Positions 48,901 to 59,832 of a stretch of 64,000 bases of DNA are shown piece after piece. A program made the translations under genes and the position numbers. The notes beneath the pieces are model-generated. The model was not told the DNA's origin. It saw nothing but the letters and a program-made list of their open reading frames with translations, and did no database searches. The stretch spans positions 78,034 through 142,033 of the forward strand of contig JAURVB010014957.1 in assembly GCA_033002965.1 (NCBI GenBank), in the 5' to 3' direction. Position 1 is the stretch's first letter. Every line of letters begins with the position of its first letter. This DNA is from Piper betle. Lineage: Eukaryota; Streptophyta; Magnoliopsida; Piperales; Piperaceae.

Positions 48901-50260
48901 TACAAATGTGTAGAACCCATGGTTTCGATAATAAAGCACTCAAATGCTTGTTCAAGAACTTAGTTTGAAGGTTCAAAAGTATGAAGTTCACTCAATCCGT
49001 TCACACATCAATAGGCTACCAATCACAATCGAAGTAATGGAAACTAACAATCCATAGATCGATCAACAACTCTGCACAGTGTTCAAGTAATTTATGAAGT
49101 ATGTTAGGCACTAGAAAGGTTGATTGGATTTGGACATAGAGTTGGTGGTTTCTACTCAAGGTCTTCGGGAAAAGCTTCAGATGTTAGATTGGATAGCAGA
49201 TTGAAGTGATTTGAACCAATGGATAAGACCTTCAACAACCAAACAAGTTGAGGAAATAAAATGTGATAGTTGCCCAAACTCAAATGAGATCAAATCTAAA
49301 CCTATCCAATCTTGTGGCTAGGAGAGGATGCTCTTGGCTACAAATAGGAGACTTATGGAACGATTTGAAGGCTAATGAAGTAATTGAAAGAGGAAGGTGC
49401 AAGATAAAACTGAGCAAGGGTGTATGATTGGTTATCATTTGTAAGAGTTATTTTGTGTGTGTGAATTTTTTAATAGACCAGAGGATTGATCTTTGTAATG
49501 ATATCTTGTAAACTCCAAGGTTGTTTAGAGGGAGTGAAGGTTTTCACCGATTGGTGGAGTTGTGTGAATGTGTTGTGAGGTTTGTCTAGCATCAGTGGTG
49601 TTACTCCAAGGTGTTGGACTGTATTGCTAGTTCCCTTAGGTTTGGTGGATACCCTGCAATAGACTAGTGTGCTTGTTGTTTCGGCTAGGCAGAGTGCTTG
49701 TAGAAGAACAAGTGTTACTTGTAAGTGAAGGCTTTCATCGATTGGTAGAGTTGTGTAAATGTGGTGTGAGGTTTGTCTAGCTTCAGTGGTGTTACTCCAA
49801 GGTGTTGGACTATATTGCTAGTTGCCTTAGGTTCGGTGGATACCCTACAATAGACTAGTGTGCTTGTTGTTTCGGCTAGGTGGAGCCCTTGTAGAAGAAC
49901 AAGTGTTACTTGTAAGTGTAAAATTATTGGCCATAGTGAGGTTAGAAAACCTACTTAATCAAATGACTTAGTTGGATTGGAAAGAGGAGTACGAGTTCTA
50001 ATATCTTTAGAAACTCCTTTATCATTTGTGTTTGCTTTCTCTTCCTCACACTCTTTACATTTTTAAATTGCTTTAGTTGGTTAATTGTGCATATAAGTAG
50101 TTGATTATTTGCCTTATATATTGTGTTAGACAAGTTTGTTTTAGTGATTTGAGTGAGATATTCAATTCAAATTCATTCACTTGCATGATTTAATTGAAAG
50201 GTCACCTAATGAAGGTGAGAGCTAACTACAAATAGTTGTCAAAAAATAGTTAGAACCCCA
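48900..50260 (+). mobile_element. Copia-like LTR, family 3 copy 2
   Basis: Collinear with 54,190-55,260: ttcgataataaagcac, gaagtaatggaaa, ccaatcttgtg.c.aggaga, gatgctcttggctacaaat (TATA-like at about 49,340), a 'gaggaaggtgcaagat' block and a tagaagaacaagtgttactt block. Orientation is set by the TATA-like motif, which is ctataaatatgag in the other copy. Confidence 0.6.
49534..49915 (+). repeat. 191-bp tandem duplication inside the family 3 LTR
   Basis: gtgaaggttttcaccgattg to agtgttacttgtaa (49,534-49,724) is repeated at 49,725-49,915 with a few changes. It is absent from the other family 3 copies. The two units are far more alike than the LTR copies are, so the duplication is younger than the insertion. 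Confidence 0.85.
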
Positions 50261-50289
50261 CAAAGTTTAGGGCCTTATAATGATCACAA

Positions 50290-51740
50290 CAATGGACAAT
50301 AATGCATAAATAATTTATAGAAATATGCAACTAAGAGCAAAATAAACTAGCAAGCCAAATATGTAATGATATCACAAAAATAAGCTGTGCGTGTGAAGAG
50401 CACTCCAAGTTCAATTCCAAATAGGTACTTGTATTAATAACAAGTTAAACCAGACAAGTAGTAAAGTGCCATAAAACTTGGTATTACTTACTCCTAATAG
50501 TGAACAAATTAAACACAAGAGAGTTAAGTAAGTGTGTAATCAAGTAGACACAAGCACACAAGAGAGATGAGAAGAGAGAGGACACAAGTTTTTTATGAGG
50601 TTCCCAATTGGTACGTCCTCTCTTCTATCTCACAAAGTTCTTTGGTGAATAGGTTTTTATGGATCAACTATGTAGTCCAACTTGTAACCTCACAAACAAC
50701 TAAACTAGGACTCCTTCACTCAACAAGTCCTAAGGAAGCATGTACTCCAAACACCTTGGGAGCCTCCAACAAGCCTTCTTTTACAAGAACTAAGTGCTAA
50801 GGATCCTAACTTTCCGCAACACCTTCTCCAAGCACCTCTTCTCAAAAAAGATGTTTCACACACTTACTCCCAGAAGTTTATCCTCTTAATTTTGATCCAA
50901 GAGAGTACAATTCACAATATTTGCAAGAAGGTAGCAAGAGAAGTTCAAAACACACTCCCTAATGCCCTATTTATATGATAGCATAGCCCCTCCAAAATTA
51001 GTAGCTGTTAGGAATTGAACCCACCCTTTTTACCTTTTCCAATGACAAGTTTTGACAACTTTTTCAGAACAATTAGTTGCAGAACAACTGACTGAACATT
51101 GACCAAACGATTACTTATCATTAGCAACATCATCTTTGGCTATCGATCCGACTGTTGATAGTCTGCCAGACTATCTTATCAAATTTCACCAATCTATTAT
51201 GAGCTTCTAAACTCCTTGATCGGTTTCCAAAGTTTCACTGGAGATCTCCTTAGGTAGCCAAAAGTTTGACCGATCACTTGCCAAAATCTGATGACTCAAT
51301 ACTTCATCTTCAATCTTATATCTTTATTTGTTGAACCCTTGATTGAAGGGTAACCGAATTGGATTCCTCCACAGCTTTATTCTATGCCAAAGGTCTTTGG
51401 TTGCCAAACAAATGACCAAAGGTCTACATCTTCTTTCGTCTAAACCTTCATGCTTAGGTTGTCAAAGTCCTAACTGAATGTATGCCGAAGTCGCTATGAC
51501 TTCAACGCTTTGATAGCATTTTGAGATGATCCAACTATACATGAAGCACTGAGAAGGCATAACAAGCGGTTTTATAATAACCACAAAAGAGTAAGAGGAA
51601 GGCCTATAATGAAGTGGAGAGATTGTGTAAAGATATAGACATCGATGTAGGTTTCTGCAGCTAAGATGAAAAATAGTGCACTTGATACTTGCCATGACCA
51701 CAATCATTTGGATTCTTGGTATATGATAATGACAGAAATA
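50290..51740 (-). mobile_element. Probable retroelement fragment, LTR-like
   Basis: Non-coding. The stretch around 50,500-50,640 (cacaagcacacaagagagat, 'ttttttatgaggttccc', ggtacgtcctctc) resembles, in the minus sense, LTR or leader sequence of copia elements. No termini were found. Confidence 0.3.
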
Positions 51741-52341
51741 AAATTATGTTTCAATAGCTAATCTTTACGAAGTCAAGTGACAAGCATATCAGATAACATA
51801 GAAGTCCAATCAAAGTGATGAAAAATTAACTTTATTTGCAATTCTAGTTATTCAAATTCCAGCTCATGTATTATAGAAAAGTTTTAACCTGCAGTTAGCC
51901 TTCTAATTTTGTTTTACCAATCCATTGGCGCTTCTTTCAATATGCGTTCTTGTTTATTTTAAATTTCTGGATGTGTATTCTTCTTTATTTTGAATTTATA
52001 ACTTTTTGAATATTTGATAATATTTGAATGTTAATTGCTCCATTCATTGATGATACTTTGATGAGAAAAAAGAAGAATACTAAATTGATGCCAACAGGTA
52101 CTGATGCTTACGTTTGGGCATTTGGCTATCCTTCTTCCCAGCTTTGGTAACACCTGATTCTAATAGGTTCTATTTTCAATTCTACTTCAGCATTTTATAT
52201 GCATCAATCATGGTACCAAGCTTCCTTTTCTCATGTAACATATCCAACAATTAATTATGCTGGTCGGAAGGAAGCTTCATCGAAGAGTAGTTCAACTGGC
52301 TCTTGAAGTGATGAATACAAACTCCAGCCTTGATTCTTCAG
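51741..52341. other. Upstream flank of the MLO fragment, nothing identified
   Basis: A stretch near 52,200-52,290 reads YMHQSWYQASFSHVTYPTIN with flanking stops. I could not match it to MLO or any other family. It may hold decayed upstream exons. Confidence 0.35.
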
Positions 52342-53095
52342 GGAGGCACACGACGAGCTGTTCCGGTTCAGGAAATCTAAACTTTTGTTGACATTGATTC
52401 AAGCCATCTCTTTCCAGGTAAGAGATTGGGAGTTGGTTCTAGGTTTTATTTGCCATGTCATCAAAAAATGTTTGAAGTTCTTAGCCCCTAATTTGTAGAA
52501 TGCATTTGAGATGGCTACATTCTTCTGGTCATTCGTAAGCTTGAAAATCTGTCCACTTTATTGTAAGCTCGGATAAAATTAACTTTTCTTCCAACTTTTG
52601 TCTTTGAGCTAACTATCAATCACTTACTTTGTTTGGATACAGTGGGAAATCAGAGCACCATCCTGTTTTATGAAGAGTATCATTTTCATTGTAGTATATG
52701 TGACTTCCGGGTATGCCAATGATTTCATTTAAAAGATAAAACAAATAATGAACACTTTCATATAACAACTATCATAGGAAGAGAGAATTGCATACTTAAA
52801 GTTGATAACTGCAGGATTCTTTTCCAATTCTGGTGTCGATACAACACCTTCCCTCTCTATGTAATCGTCACAAAGGTTGGTCCACTAATCTTTTTACCCA
52901 CTGATGCAATTGATCAAAGATCCATTACGCACCACATAAAAAGTCAGAGTCCATTAGATTGCTCTATCATCATTTTGATTCAATAACGGGACAGGAGACT
53001 TGTTTCTTACACTTACTGACCTCTCACACTAGATGGGATCAAAGTTAATGACAGCCTTGGAGCAGAATATGTCATACAATCCCTCCATGACTTGA
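52342..53095 (+). pseudogene. MLO-family gene fragment, five 3' exons
   Basis: MLO proteins are plant seven-transmembrane, calmodulin-binding membrane proteins, some needed for powdery mildew susceptibility. Exons: 52,342-52,417 (EAHDELFRFRKSKLLLTLIQ..), 52,499-52,534 (NAFEMATFFWSF), 52,643-52,710 (WEIRAPSCFMKS..), 52,815-52,875 (..LFQFWCRYNTFPLYVIVTK) and 53,033-53,095 (MGSKLMTALEQN.., then stop). The order fits the sixth and seventh membrane segments of MLO: LILFLIH..LFQNAF....FFW, then ..SCF......G, then ..CSY.TLPLYA.VTQMG. Every intron has GT..AG and the phases join exactly (36 nt, 68 nt, 61 nt). The last exon stops where the calmodulin-binding tail should begin. No 5' half (five more membrane segments) was found, so it is most likely a truncated pseudogene; the open frame means the truncation may be recent. 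The family call is inferred from remembered motifs. Confidence 0.7.
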
Positions 53096-53394
53096 TTGCT
53101 TGACTACCACAACTTTTAGATAGCTCAATATTCGGAGTTGAAGATATTGTAATCACCGTAGAAGAGAGTTTAGAATAATGTGTATTTTGAATATGTGTGC
53201 TTATTTGTTATCAAATGCAAATCATCATATTTTATCTTATGTGTTACATGGAAACAATATGAAAAAATGTTATTTTACGAAAAAGATGCAGCTAATTTTT
53301 TACTTTAAAAGATATCTTTTACCTTTCATCTTGCAACACGTGTTATAGTTTTTATTAAATAGATTTTGATAAAGCAATATATAGCAATTTACAA

Positions 53395-53796
53395 TTTGGG
53401 TTTTTTTTAAAAAATACTATCAATTATTATCATTGAAACTTTTGATGGTAAAGACCGGTGATTTTTTTAAAAAACATTACTATCAGTTTTACCATCAAAG
53501 AAATTTGATGAGAAAGAAGTTAAAAAATTACTTTTAGTTTTACCATAGAAGAATTTGATGGTAACAGGACACATTACTAGCATTCTATTTGCGCTACTGT
53601 CAATGTTTTGAGGGTAAAGGACCTATTGCCGTCAAAACTTTGAAGTCGACAATGAAGTTATTTTCAATAAACACTTGACAGTGACTTTAACCTTCAAATC
53701 CTATCTAGAAACCGTTACCAACAATTATTTTGACGGTAAAGAATTTTATTGTCAGCTTTTACCGTAGAAATTTTTTGATGGTTATTTCTTATAGTG
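53395..53796 (-). mobile_element. One end of a CACTA element with subterminal repeats
   Basis: The right edge, read inverted, starts CACTATAAGAAATAACC, a CACTA-type terminus. Behind it, short words such as ttaccgtcaaa / ttttgatggtaa recur at least six times in both orientations, as in CACTA subterminal regions. The matching left terminus was not found, so the element is truncated or its other end has diverged. Confidence 0.6.
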
Positions 53797-53804
53797 TTTA
53801 TTGG

Positions 53805-54200
53805 AGTAAGATCTAGTTTATTAGTATAAATGAACTATATATCTTTAATTTTGATTAACTATTTTTGAAGATATTATTGAAGCTCATTAATTTGTATTTT
53901 AAGTCAATCCATTATAAATAATATTAGAGCCACCTTGGTTATGTATTACATGGTCTTTTTGGATTGGATGTATGCTAGGTTGTTAGCCATTGGTGGGTCA
54001 AATATATGAATTTTATGGATGAAATATTTTAAAGTAGGTAAATTGTAAGACCCGTAAAATTAGTATCGCATCCAATACCTAACGGGATAATATCTTATTT
54101 ATTAGTTAGAATAGATTATATACTTTCAATTTTGGTTAACTGCTTTTGAAAAAATAATTTAAGCTCATTAGTTTACACATTGGGTTGAGGCATTACGCGA
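53805..54200 (+). repeat. Two LTR-tail-like units related to 16.0-16.4 kb
   Basis: 53,805-53,990 and 54,050-54,200 share 'gattaactatttttgaa'-type and 'gctcattaatttgtattttaag'-type blocks with each other and with the pair at 15,985-16,420. Confidence 0.5.
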
Positions 54201-55270
54201 ACCATTGGCTTTGATAATGAAACACTTAAAATATTGGTCATGTACCTAGAGTTGAAAGTTCAAGAGTTTGAAATTCACTTAACTTGGTTATTGAGTTCGG
54301 CAAATTGAAAGGTTATCGATCATAGTGGAAGTAATGGAAATTTACAATTTGTTGATTGATTGGCAACCAAACATAGTGTTCACGGGATTTTGGAAGTATG
54401 TTCGACACATGAAGGATCGATCAGCTTTGGATAGAGAGTTGGTAATTGGTCAGCAAGGCCATTGATAGTCGAACAATTTGAGGAAAAAAATGTGACGGTT
54501 GGTCGAACTCAAGTCAAATCTAAACATATCCAATCTTGTGACAAGGAGAAAATGCTCTTGTCTATAAATATGAGACTTGGGGAAGAATTTGAAGGCCAAT
54601 ATGGCTAATGGAATGATTCAAAAGAGGAAGGTGCAAGATCAAACTTTGTGTAAAGTGTGCAAGTGTGTACGATAAGTGAACATTTGTAAGAGCCACTTTG
54701 TGTGTGTGAATGTTGGAATAGATCAAATGATTGATGTTTGTGAAGATATCATGTAAACTTCAAAGTTGTTTAGAGTGATTGAAAGTTTTTACCGATTAGT
54801 AGAAATTATGTATAAGTATTGTGAGGATTGTCTAACATCGGTTGGTTGGGTTGCTCCAAGGTATTGGAGTATTTTGCTAGTTGCTTATAGCACGGTGGAC
54901 AGCTTGCAAAGAAATTGTGTATTTGTTGCTACGGCTTGGTGGGGAGTTTACAAAAAGACAAGTGTTACTTGTAGATGTAGAAAGCCATAGTGAAGGTAGA
55001 AAAAATACTCAACTAAAGGATTTGTTGGGATAGGCAATGGGAGTAGAAATTTTGTACCTCTTTAATAATGTGTGTGTTTGATTTCTCTTTCTTATTGTTT
55101 TTCAATTGACTTAGTTATTTAGTTGTATATATTAAGTGTTTGATTATTTACCTCGTAAAACACATGTATTTAACAAGTTTATTTTAGTAATTTGTGTGAG
55201 ATATGTAATTAAAACTAATTCACTTACATGGTTTGATATTATTGGTTAACACTTGTGAATGTTTTTAAAC
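54190..55270 (+). mobile_element. Copia-like LTR, family 3 copy 3
   Basis: Collinear with 48,900-50,260 and carries the clearest promoter motif of the family, ctataaatatgag at about 54,561. It ends in an AT-rich tail with 'gtgtttgattatttacc' and tttgtgtgagata. No coding sequence follows, and the NEET gene starts about 450 bp downstream. Confidence 0.6.
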
Positions 55271-55456
55271 TGGAATTGGCATATTAGATATGGCACATCG
55301 TATATTTTTTAAATTCCACATTAGATATTCTCGTTATTTTATCATGATCATTGGTAGACCTAGGCGGTGTGGCCAAACTAATTTATTTTTAATGTTTATT
55401 GTTGTGATTTTATTGGTGAATACTCGCAATAAATCCTTACACGATGATAAACAAAA

Positions 55457-55464
55457 TTTGGCGC
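55457..55464 (+). promoter_or_regulatory. E2F-like site upstream of the NEET gene
   Basis: TTTGGCGC fits the E2F consensus TTTSSCGC, 263 bp upstream of the NEET ATG. A single 8-base match is weak evidence. Confidence 0.2.
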
Positions 55465-55726
55465 CTCCGTAATCGTCTCAATTAAAAATTTCAACCCCCA
55501 AACCTCCTTAACCTGGAAACGAAAGGTCTACGTGGCCTAGGGAATCTCCACCCATTCGACCGGGAGTGTGCTCTTCACAAGTTGGCCACCCCTTCAAGAT
55601 TAGGAACCTCACTTCGGCCACAACTTTTTCGTCTTCCCTCTCCAGAGATTGGCGAAGTTAGGAAACCAATTTCCACCAGATTTTTCACAACAAAACTTCC
55701 CAAGAAAAAGCTTCTACTGCACGCCA

Positions 55727-56194
55727 ATGGCATTGGGCACTGTTGTGAACACGGTCGGAGCGAGCTTCTTCTACTCCCCCACTACCTCCACCTCCTCCTT
55801 ACGCCGTCAGGTCGATCAGAAACCCTGCCGTCTGCGCCTCCGCCTCCCTGCCGTCCATGTTAAATCCGAGGCCATCAACCCGGAGATCCGCAAGAACGAG
55901 GGTAAAGTCGTCGACTCGGTCCAAGTAGCCGAGCTCTCCAAGCCCCTCACTGCTTATTGCCGGTATATATGTGCCTATATGGGATCTAAGTTCTTCATCT
56001 TCTTCTTCATGGCTTGTTTTTATCAATTGGTTGGACAAAGCAGATGAAAAGTTTGGTGGGTAGAAGTAAAAGATTATTGTTTTTGCAGGTGTTGGAGGTC
56101 TGGAACGTTCCCGCTGTGTGATGGGAGCCATGTAAAGCACAACAAGGCGACTGGTGATAATGTTGGTCCGTTGCTTCTAAAGAAGGCGTCGTAA
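55727..56194 (+). CDS. NEET: NEET-type CDGSH [2Fe-2S] protein, two exons
   Basis: Small iron-sulphur protein that in plants is targeted to chloroplast and mitochondrion, holds a labile [2Fe-2S] cluster as a homodimer, and helps control iron and reactive oxygen. Exon 1 is 55,727-55,962 and exon 2 is 56,089-56,194, joined inside an Arg codon by a GT..AG intron of 126 bp. The product is 113 residues, as expected for plant NEET (about 108). Residues 1-45 are Ser/Thr/Arg-rich and acid-poor, as in a transit peptide. Then come [16 protein letters not shown] (50-65), as in the Arabidopsis protein, and the cluster motif [16 protein letters not shown], with ligands Cys78, Cys80, Cys89 and His93. The C-terminus [11 protein letters not shown] is also typical. 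I chose this ATG because it gives the expected transit peptide. All key residues are intact. The gene stands alone between a copia-like LTR and a local duplication. Confidence 0.95.
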
Positions 56195-56313
56195 TTCAAA
56201 CTTTGAAGTTCAATATGGAGAGCATGTTACGATTTTCGTTTTATCTGGTCTTGCTGCTGCGGATGAGAGTTTTGTTTGTTTTATTAGAATGGGCCAAATT
56301 ACTGGTTGATTAA

Positions 56314-56671
56314 GTGAATTATATGCCTCAGATCATATGCAAGAAACTTTCACTATTTTGCAGAAATCGTAAATGGGGTATTATTATATTTATATAGTTC
56401 GTTGCTAATTAAATAGAACAAATTATTTAAGAAGTTAGAATATTCATTTTTGAATCTACTTCGTTTTGGCTTTTGGTAAAAAAAGCCTTATAGTGAATTA
56501 TATCAGTCGTAGATCATATGCAAGAAACTTTCCCCATTTTGTAGAAACCGTATATGGGGTACTTATTTGTACTTCGTCGCTGATTAATGGAAACAAATTA
56601 TTGGATAAGGTAAGAGTACCGATTGTTTGAGTCTGCTTGATTCCCGCTTTCGAAAAACTAAAGGAAAAGGT
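56314..56671 (+). repeat. 179-bp tandem duplication downstream of the NEET gene
   Basis: Units at 56,314-56,492 and 56,493-56,671 share gtgaattatat, agatcatatgcaagaaactt and an 'accgtatatggggta'-type block. The first unit starts about 120 bp past the stop codon and may fall in the 3' UTR. Confidence 0.75.
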
Positions 56672-56689
56672 TATAATTATATTAGGGCA

Positions 56690-57325
56690 CTTTTGGGGCT
56701 GAGCTCTTAGTATTTACCGCCCGCACCACGGAAACGCATATATGCCCTCTCAAAAATAAAAAACAAAAAACACTTAATAATATAATACGATATTATCCCG
56801 TCACATGCGTTGGGTTGGGAGTCTGCCCATAGCAAAAGTTGAAACGCAAGCCCGCCAAGGTATCCTCAACCAACCGGCCAAGGCCAAGGGGCATACCATG
56901 TATCATAGTTAAATTTTTTTACTCAAAAACCATCAAAGTTAATTCTATTTCATGGCTTGCCAAGTCAAACTCCACAAATGATTTTATAGCAATTGGTTTA
57001 CTTCTTGACTCTCGGAATCATATCATAAAATTTATCAAAAAATATTAATTTTCTTTTATATTAGTTAAATCAATATTTTTAAATAATATAAATTATGCAT
57101 TAAACTAGTTTCAAAAGAGCAATATAAGCTAGTTTCATGTAATTTTTTTCTTCACATAAGTAAAAGTTTGATACAAATGACTTTGAGTTGATTCTTATGA
57201 TATGGCGAGTCAAGTCTTACTTTCAAGTTTTTAAAGTATGTCGTGTATTAGTTGAATATTCATAAAACCATAAAAAAAATTAAAAGAGAGACAATTCAAG
57301 CAGGATCATTAATTTCGTTGTGCTA
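56690..57325. other. Intergenic, no feature
   Basis: AT-rich sequence without coding content or visible termini. Confidence 0.5.
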
Positions 57326-57333
57326 GCATCAAC

Positions 57334-58425
57334 CATAGATGAAGAAATTGGCCGCTAATTTGAATCAAATCGGAAGCAATCCGATTCAAAACGGGCGTCG
57401 AATTGGGTTTTTTATAAAACAGTCGACAATTTGTAGAAGTGGAATCAAAATTTTAAAAACCTAAAATCTGCCTCCCCTCCCTCCATCCGTCCACTGCTCC
57501 CGATCCCTCCCTCCGCCCGTCTGCCGCCGCTGACCTCGCCCCTCCCTCCGCTGTTGCCACCGACCTGTGTGCCGTCCCTTGCCTCTGCCCCTCCCTCCAC
57601 CGCTGCCCCTTGCATCGGCTCGTCTGCCGCCCCTTGCTTCTGCCGCTTCCTCTACTGCCGCCCCTTGCCTCCGCCCTCCCTCCATTGGTTTACCGCCACC
57701 CCTTCCCTCCGGTGTTTGCAAAGTTGCAATTTTGTTAAAAAATTTTCATGCTTGCCATTTCTGTTTGTTCTAATTTGGTACAAATTTTATGCTATGCAAA
57801 TTTGGTATTTGTTCTAGCTGCTATTTGTTGATGCGGGTGTTGATAATAAATTTGGTGCTCATTTCTTTTTGATATGGTATGATTTTTGCTGTAAATTTTG
57901 ATATAGTATCATTAGTGTGCAAATTTTTTGTTTGATGTAGGGTATGATATTTGCTGGTCTTTGGCGTTGTTATTAGCAATGCTTGCTGTTGATTTTTGCA
58001 TATTTGTTGATGGTTGATTATTATAATTTATGATCTCAATTATCAATGTCGCTGTTGGAATAAATTCGACATTGCACATATTTGGTAGTTGTTCTAGTTT
58101 ATAATTTTGTATCGTTATTGGCTCACTGATGATTGTTTACTTCAATTAATTTTGTATCATCATTGTGCATACTTGTTTGTTCTGATATATGATTTTGAAT
58201 TTAGTTATTGTTTCCATTCTATATTTTGTTGCTGTATTTTTTATCCTGTATTTTTTTGAATTATGCATTTTATGTCTTTATGTTAAGAGTTGTCAAAATT
58301 TTTTATATAACTGATTTGGACTAATTTAACTAAACTGATTCCTGATCAATTTAGATAGATTCGATCCAATTCAGTGACTCTTTGAAAAACCGATTTTGAT
58401 TCCTATTCTATTTTTTGTAACTATG
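57334..58425. mobile_element. hAT-like non-autonomous element, perfect 8-bp duplication
   Basis: Starts CATAGATGAAGAAATT and ends, read inverted, CATAGTTACAAAAAATAG. It is flanked exactly by gcatcaac (57,326-57,333 and 58,426-58,433). The 8-bp duplication and CA-type ends fit hAT. Inside, 57,470-57,715 is a long pyrimidine-rich stretch (cctccctccgcccgtctgcc-type words), and the rest is AT-rich with no transposase. Pro-rich and Arg/Gly-rich open frames here are composition effects. Confidence 0.8.
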
Positions 58426-58433
58426 GCATCAAC

Positions 58434-59832
58434 CCCCTTCAAATAAAGCACTGCATGGCCACATCTCAAGCCCATGGCCACCCGATGACTAGACCTCCTC
58501 CATAGCCTGTGGGCTTGCCAATAGGCCAGACCAAATTGCCTACTTACTTTGGTCCATTTTCAAAGCCTTAGGGTCTGTTCCAATATTTGCCCGTATAGTA
58601 TTTTAATATTTCTCATTTCTGACTAAAGCCTAGTCAGAGCTCATAACCCATTATCTATATAGGCTTGGTTTATTTTAAATATATCAAGGCCCGTGTACAT
58701 TTTATACGCTCAAAGCCCACATTAATAAAGAGTATCAGCTTATATAAGGGTTGATATTAAAGGCTTGTAATCTAAGTGTCCATATTAAAGTTAGCTTATA
58801 AGAGTATCAACTGTAGCTAATATTAATTATTCTCTTTTGCTTAAGCCTACTTCATTCTTAGAGAGAGCAAATAATATTATTCTATCACTTATATTTAATA
58901 TGAACCCTTAAATTAGAAGAATGATTAGACAACGAGGGTAATTTTGTTTAAGTCAAAAAACTTACAATTATGTGATCTACATTAATGACAGATTTAATTG
59001 TAGCTTAAGGTTTGAAGAGAGACAAATGGATAATCACTCTCCTTGTTATTTGCATGAATTTATAAATGGGTGGACTTTAGAATAAAGAGGGCGACAGAAG
59101 AGAGTACTAAAGTACTAGTTGTTGCCGTGATTCATTTCCCATGCTCGAAGACTCCATGGGCCGAAGGCATTAAACATGGTCACTTCGCTCATTAAGACTC
59201 CATTAAAGACTTCATCTTTTCTTTACATAAAAAATGCTTCATCTTTGTGTATTTTCTACAACTTATTAAAAGAGTTTTCTCTAAAAGATTCAAGTCCGGC
59301 AATTTGTAGAAAGGATTTCCGTAAGCACTGCCTCCCAATAGACGTAGGCAGCGCACAATTGATTGAATTGTAGAAATTATTGTGTGGTACTTTCATATTT
59401 GTTGTGGTTGGTTTATTACCTCTAGATGGCCTTTGGAAATCCTCTATCTCTATAAAGCTCAACTACCATTTCAACCGTTTGACGTTCCTTCCCCATTCCA
59501 AAACCAGAACCAAAACGATGGAAAATGTGCACGAATAAACACAATTACGATTAATATCTTCCGGTGATTTTCTATGTACAAAAATATTTCTTGTTTTTAA
59601 TATGTTTTGAGAAAATCAGAAGTGATAACTATTCTTTAAATATTTGAGATAAAATAATGAGTATTAATAATTAAATATATGAAATTTATAGGGTGCATAG
59701 TGCTGGCATTAACTAACAAGATTACAACACTCAAAACAAATAAATAAGATTGCCCACTATCTTAGAACTACCAATAGATTAATAATAATGGACAATGCAA
59801 AATTTAAACAAACATGTAAAACACAATACATA
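58434..59832. other. Intergenic, no gene recognised
   Basis: Mixed AT-rich sequence. A 65-codon frame at 59,176-59,373 has no known motif. A thin microhomology to LTR-like text (58,500-58,900) could not be assigned. Confidence 0.4.

Noticed and set aside
57461..57817. Pro-rich plus-strand and Arg/Gly-rich minus-strand frames
   Set aside because: They fall in the pyrimidine-rich core of a hAT element with defined ends, so they are a composition effect.
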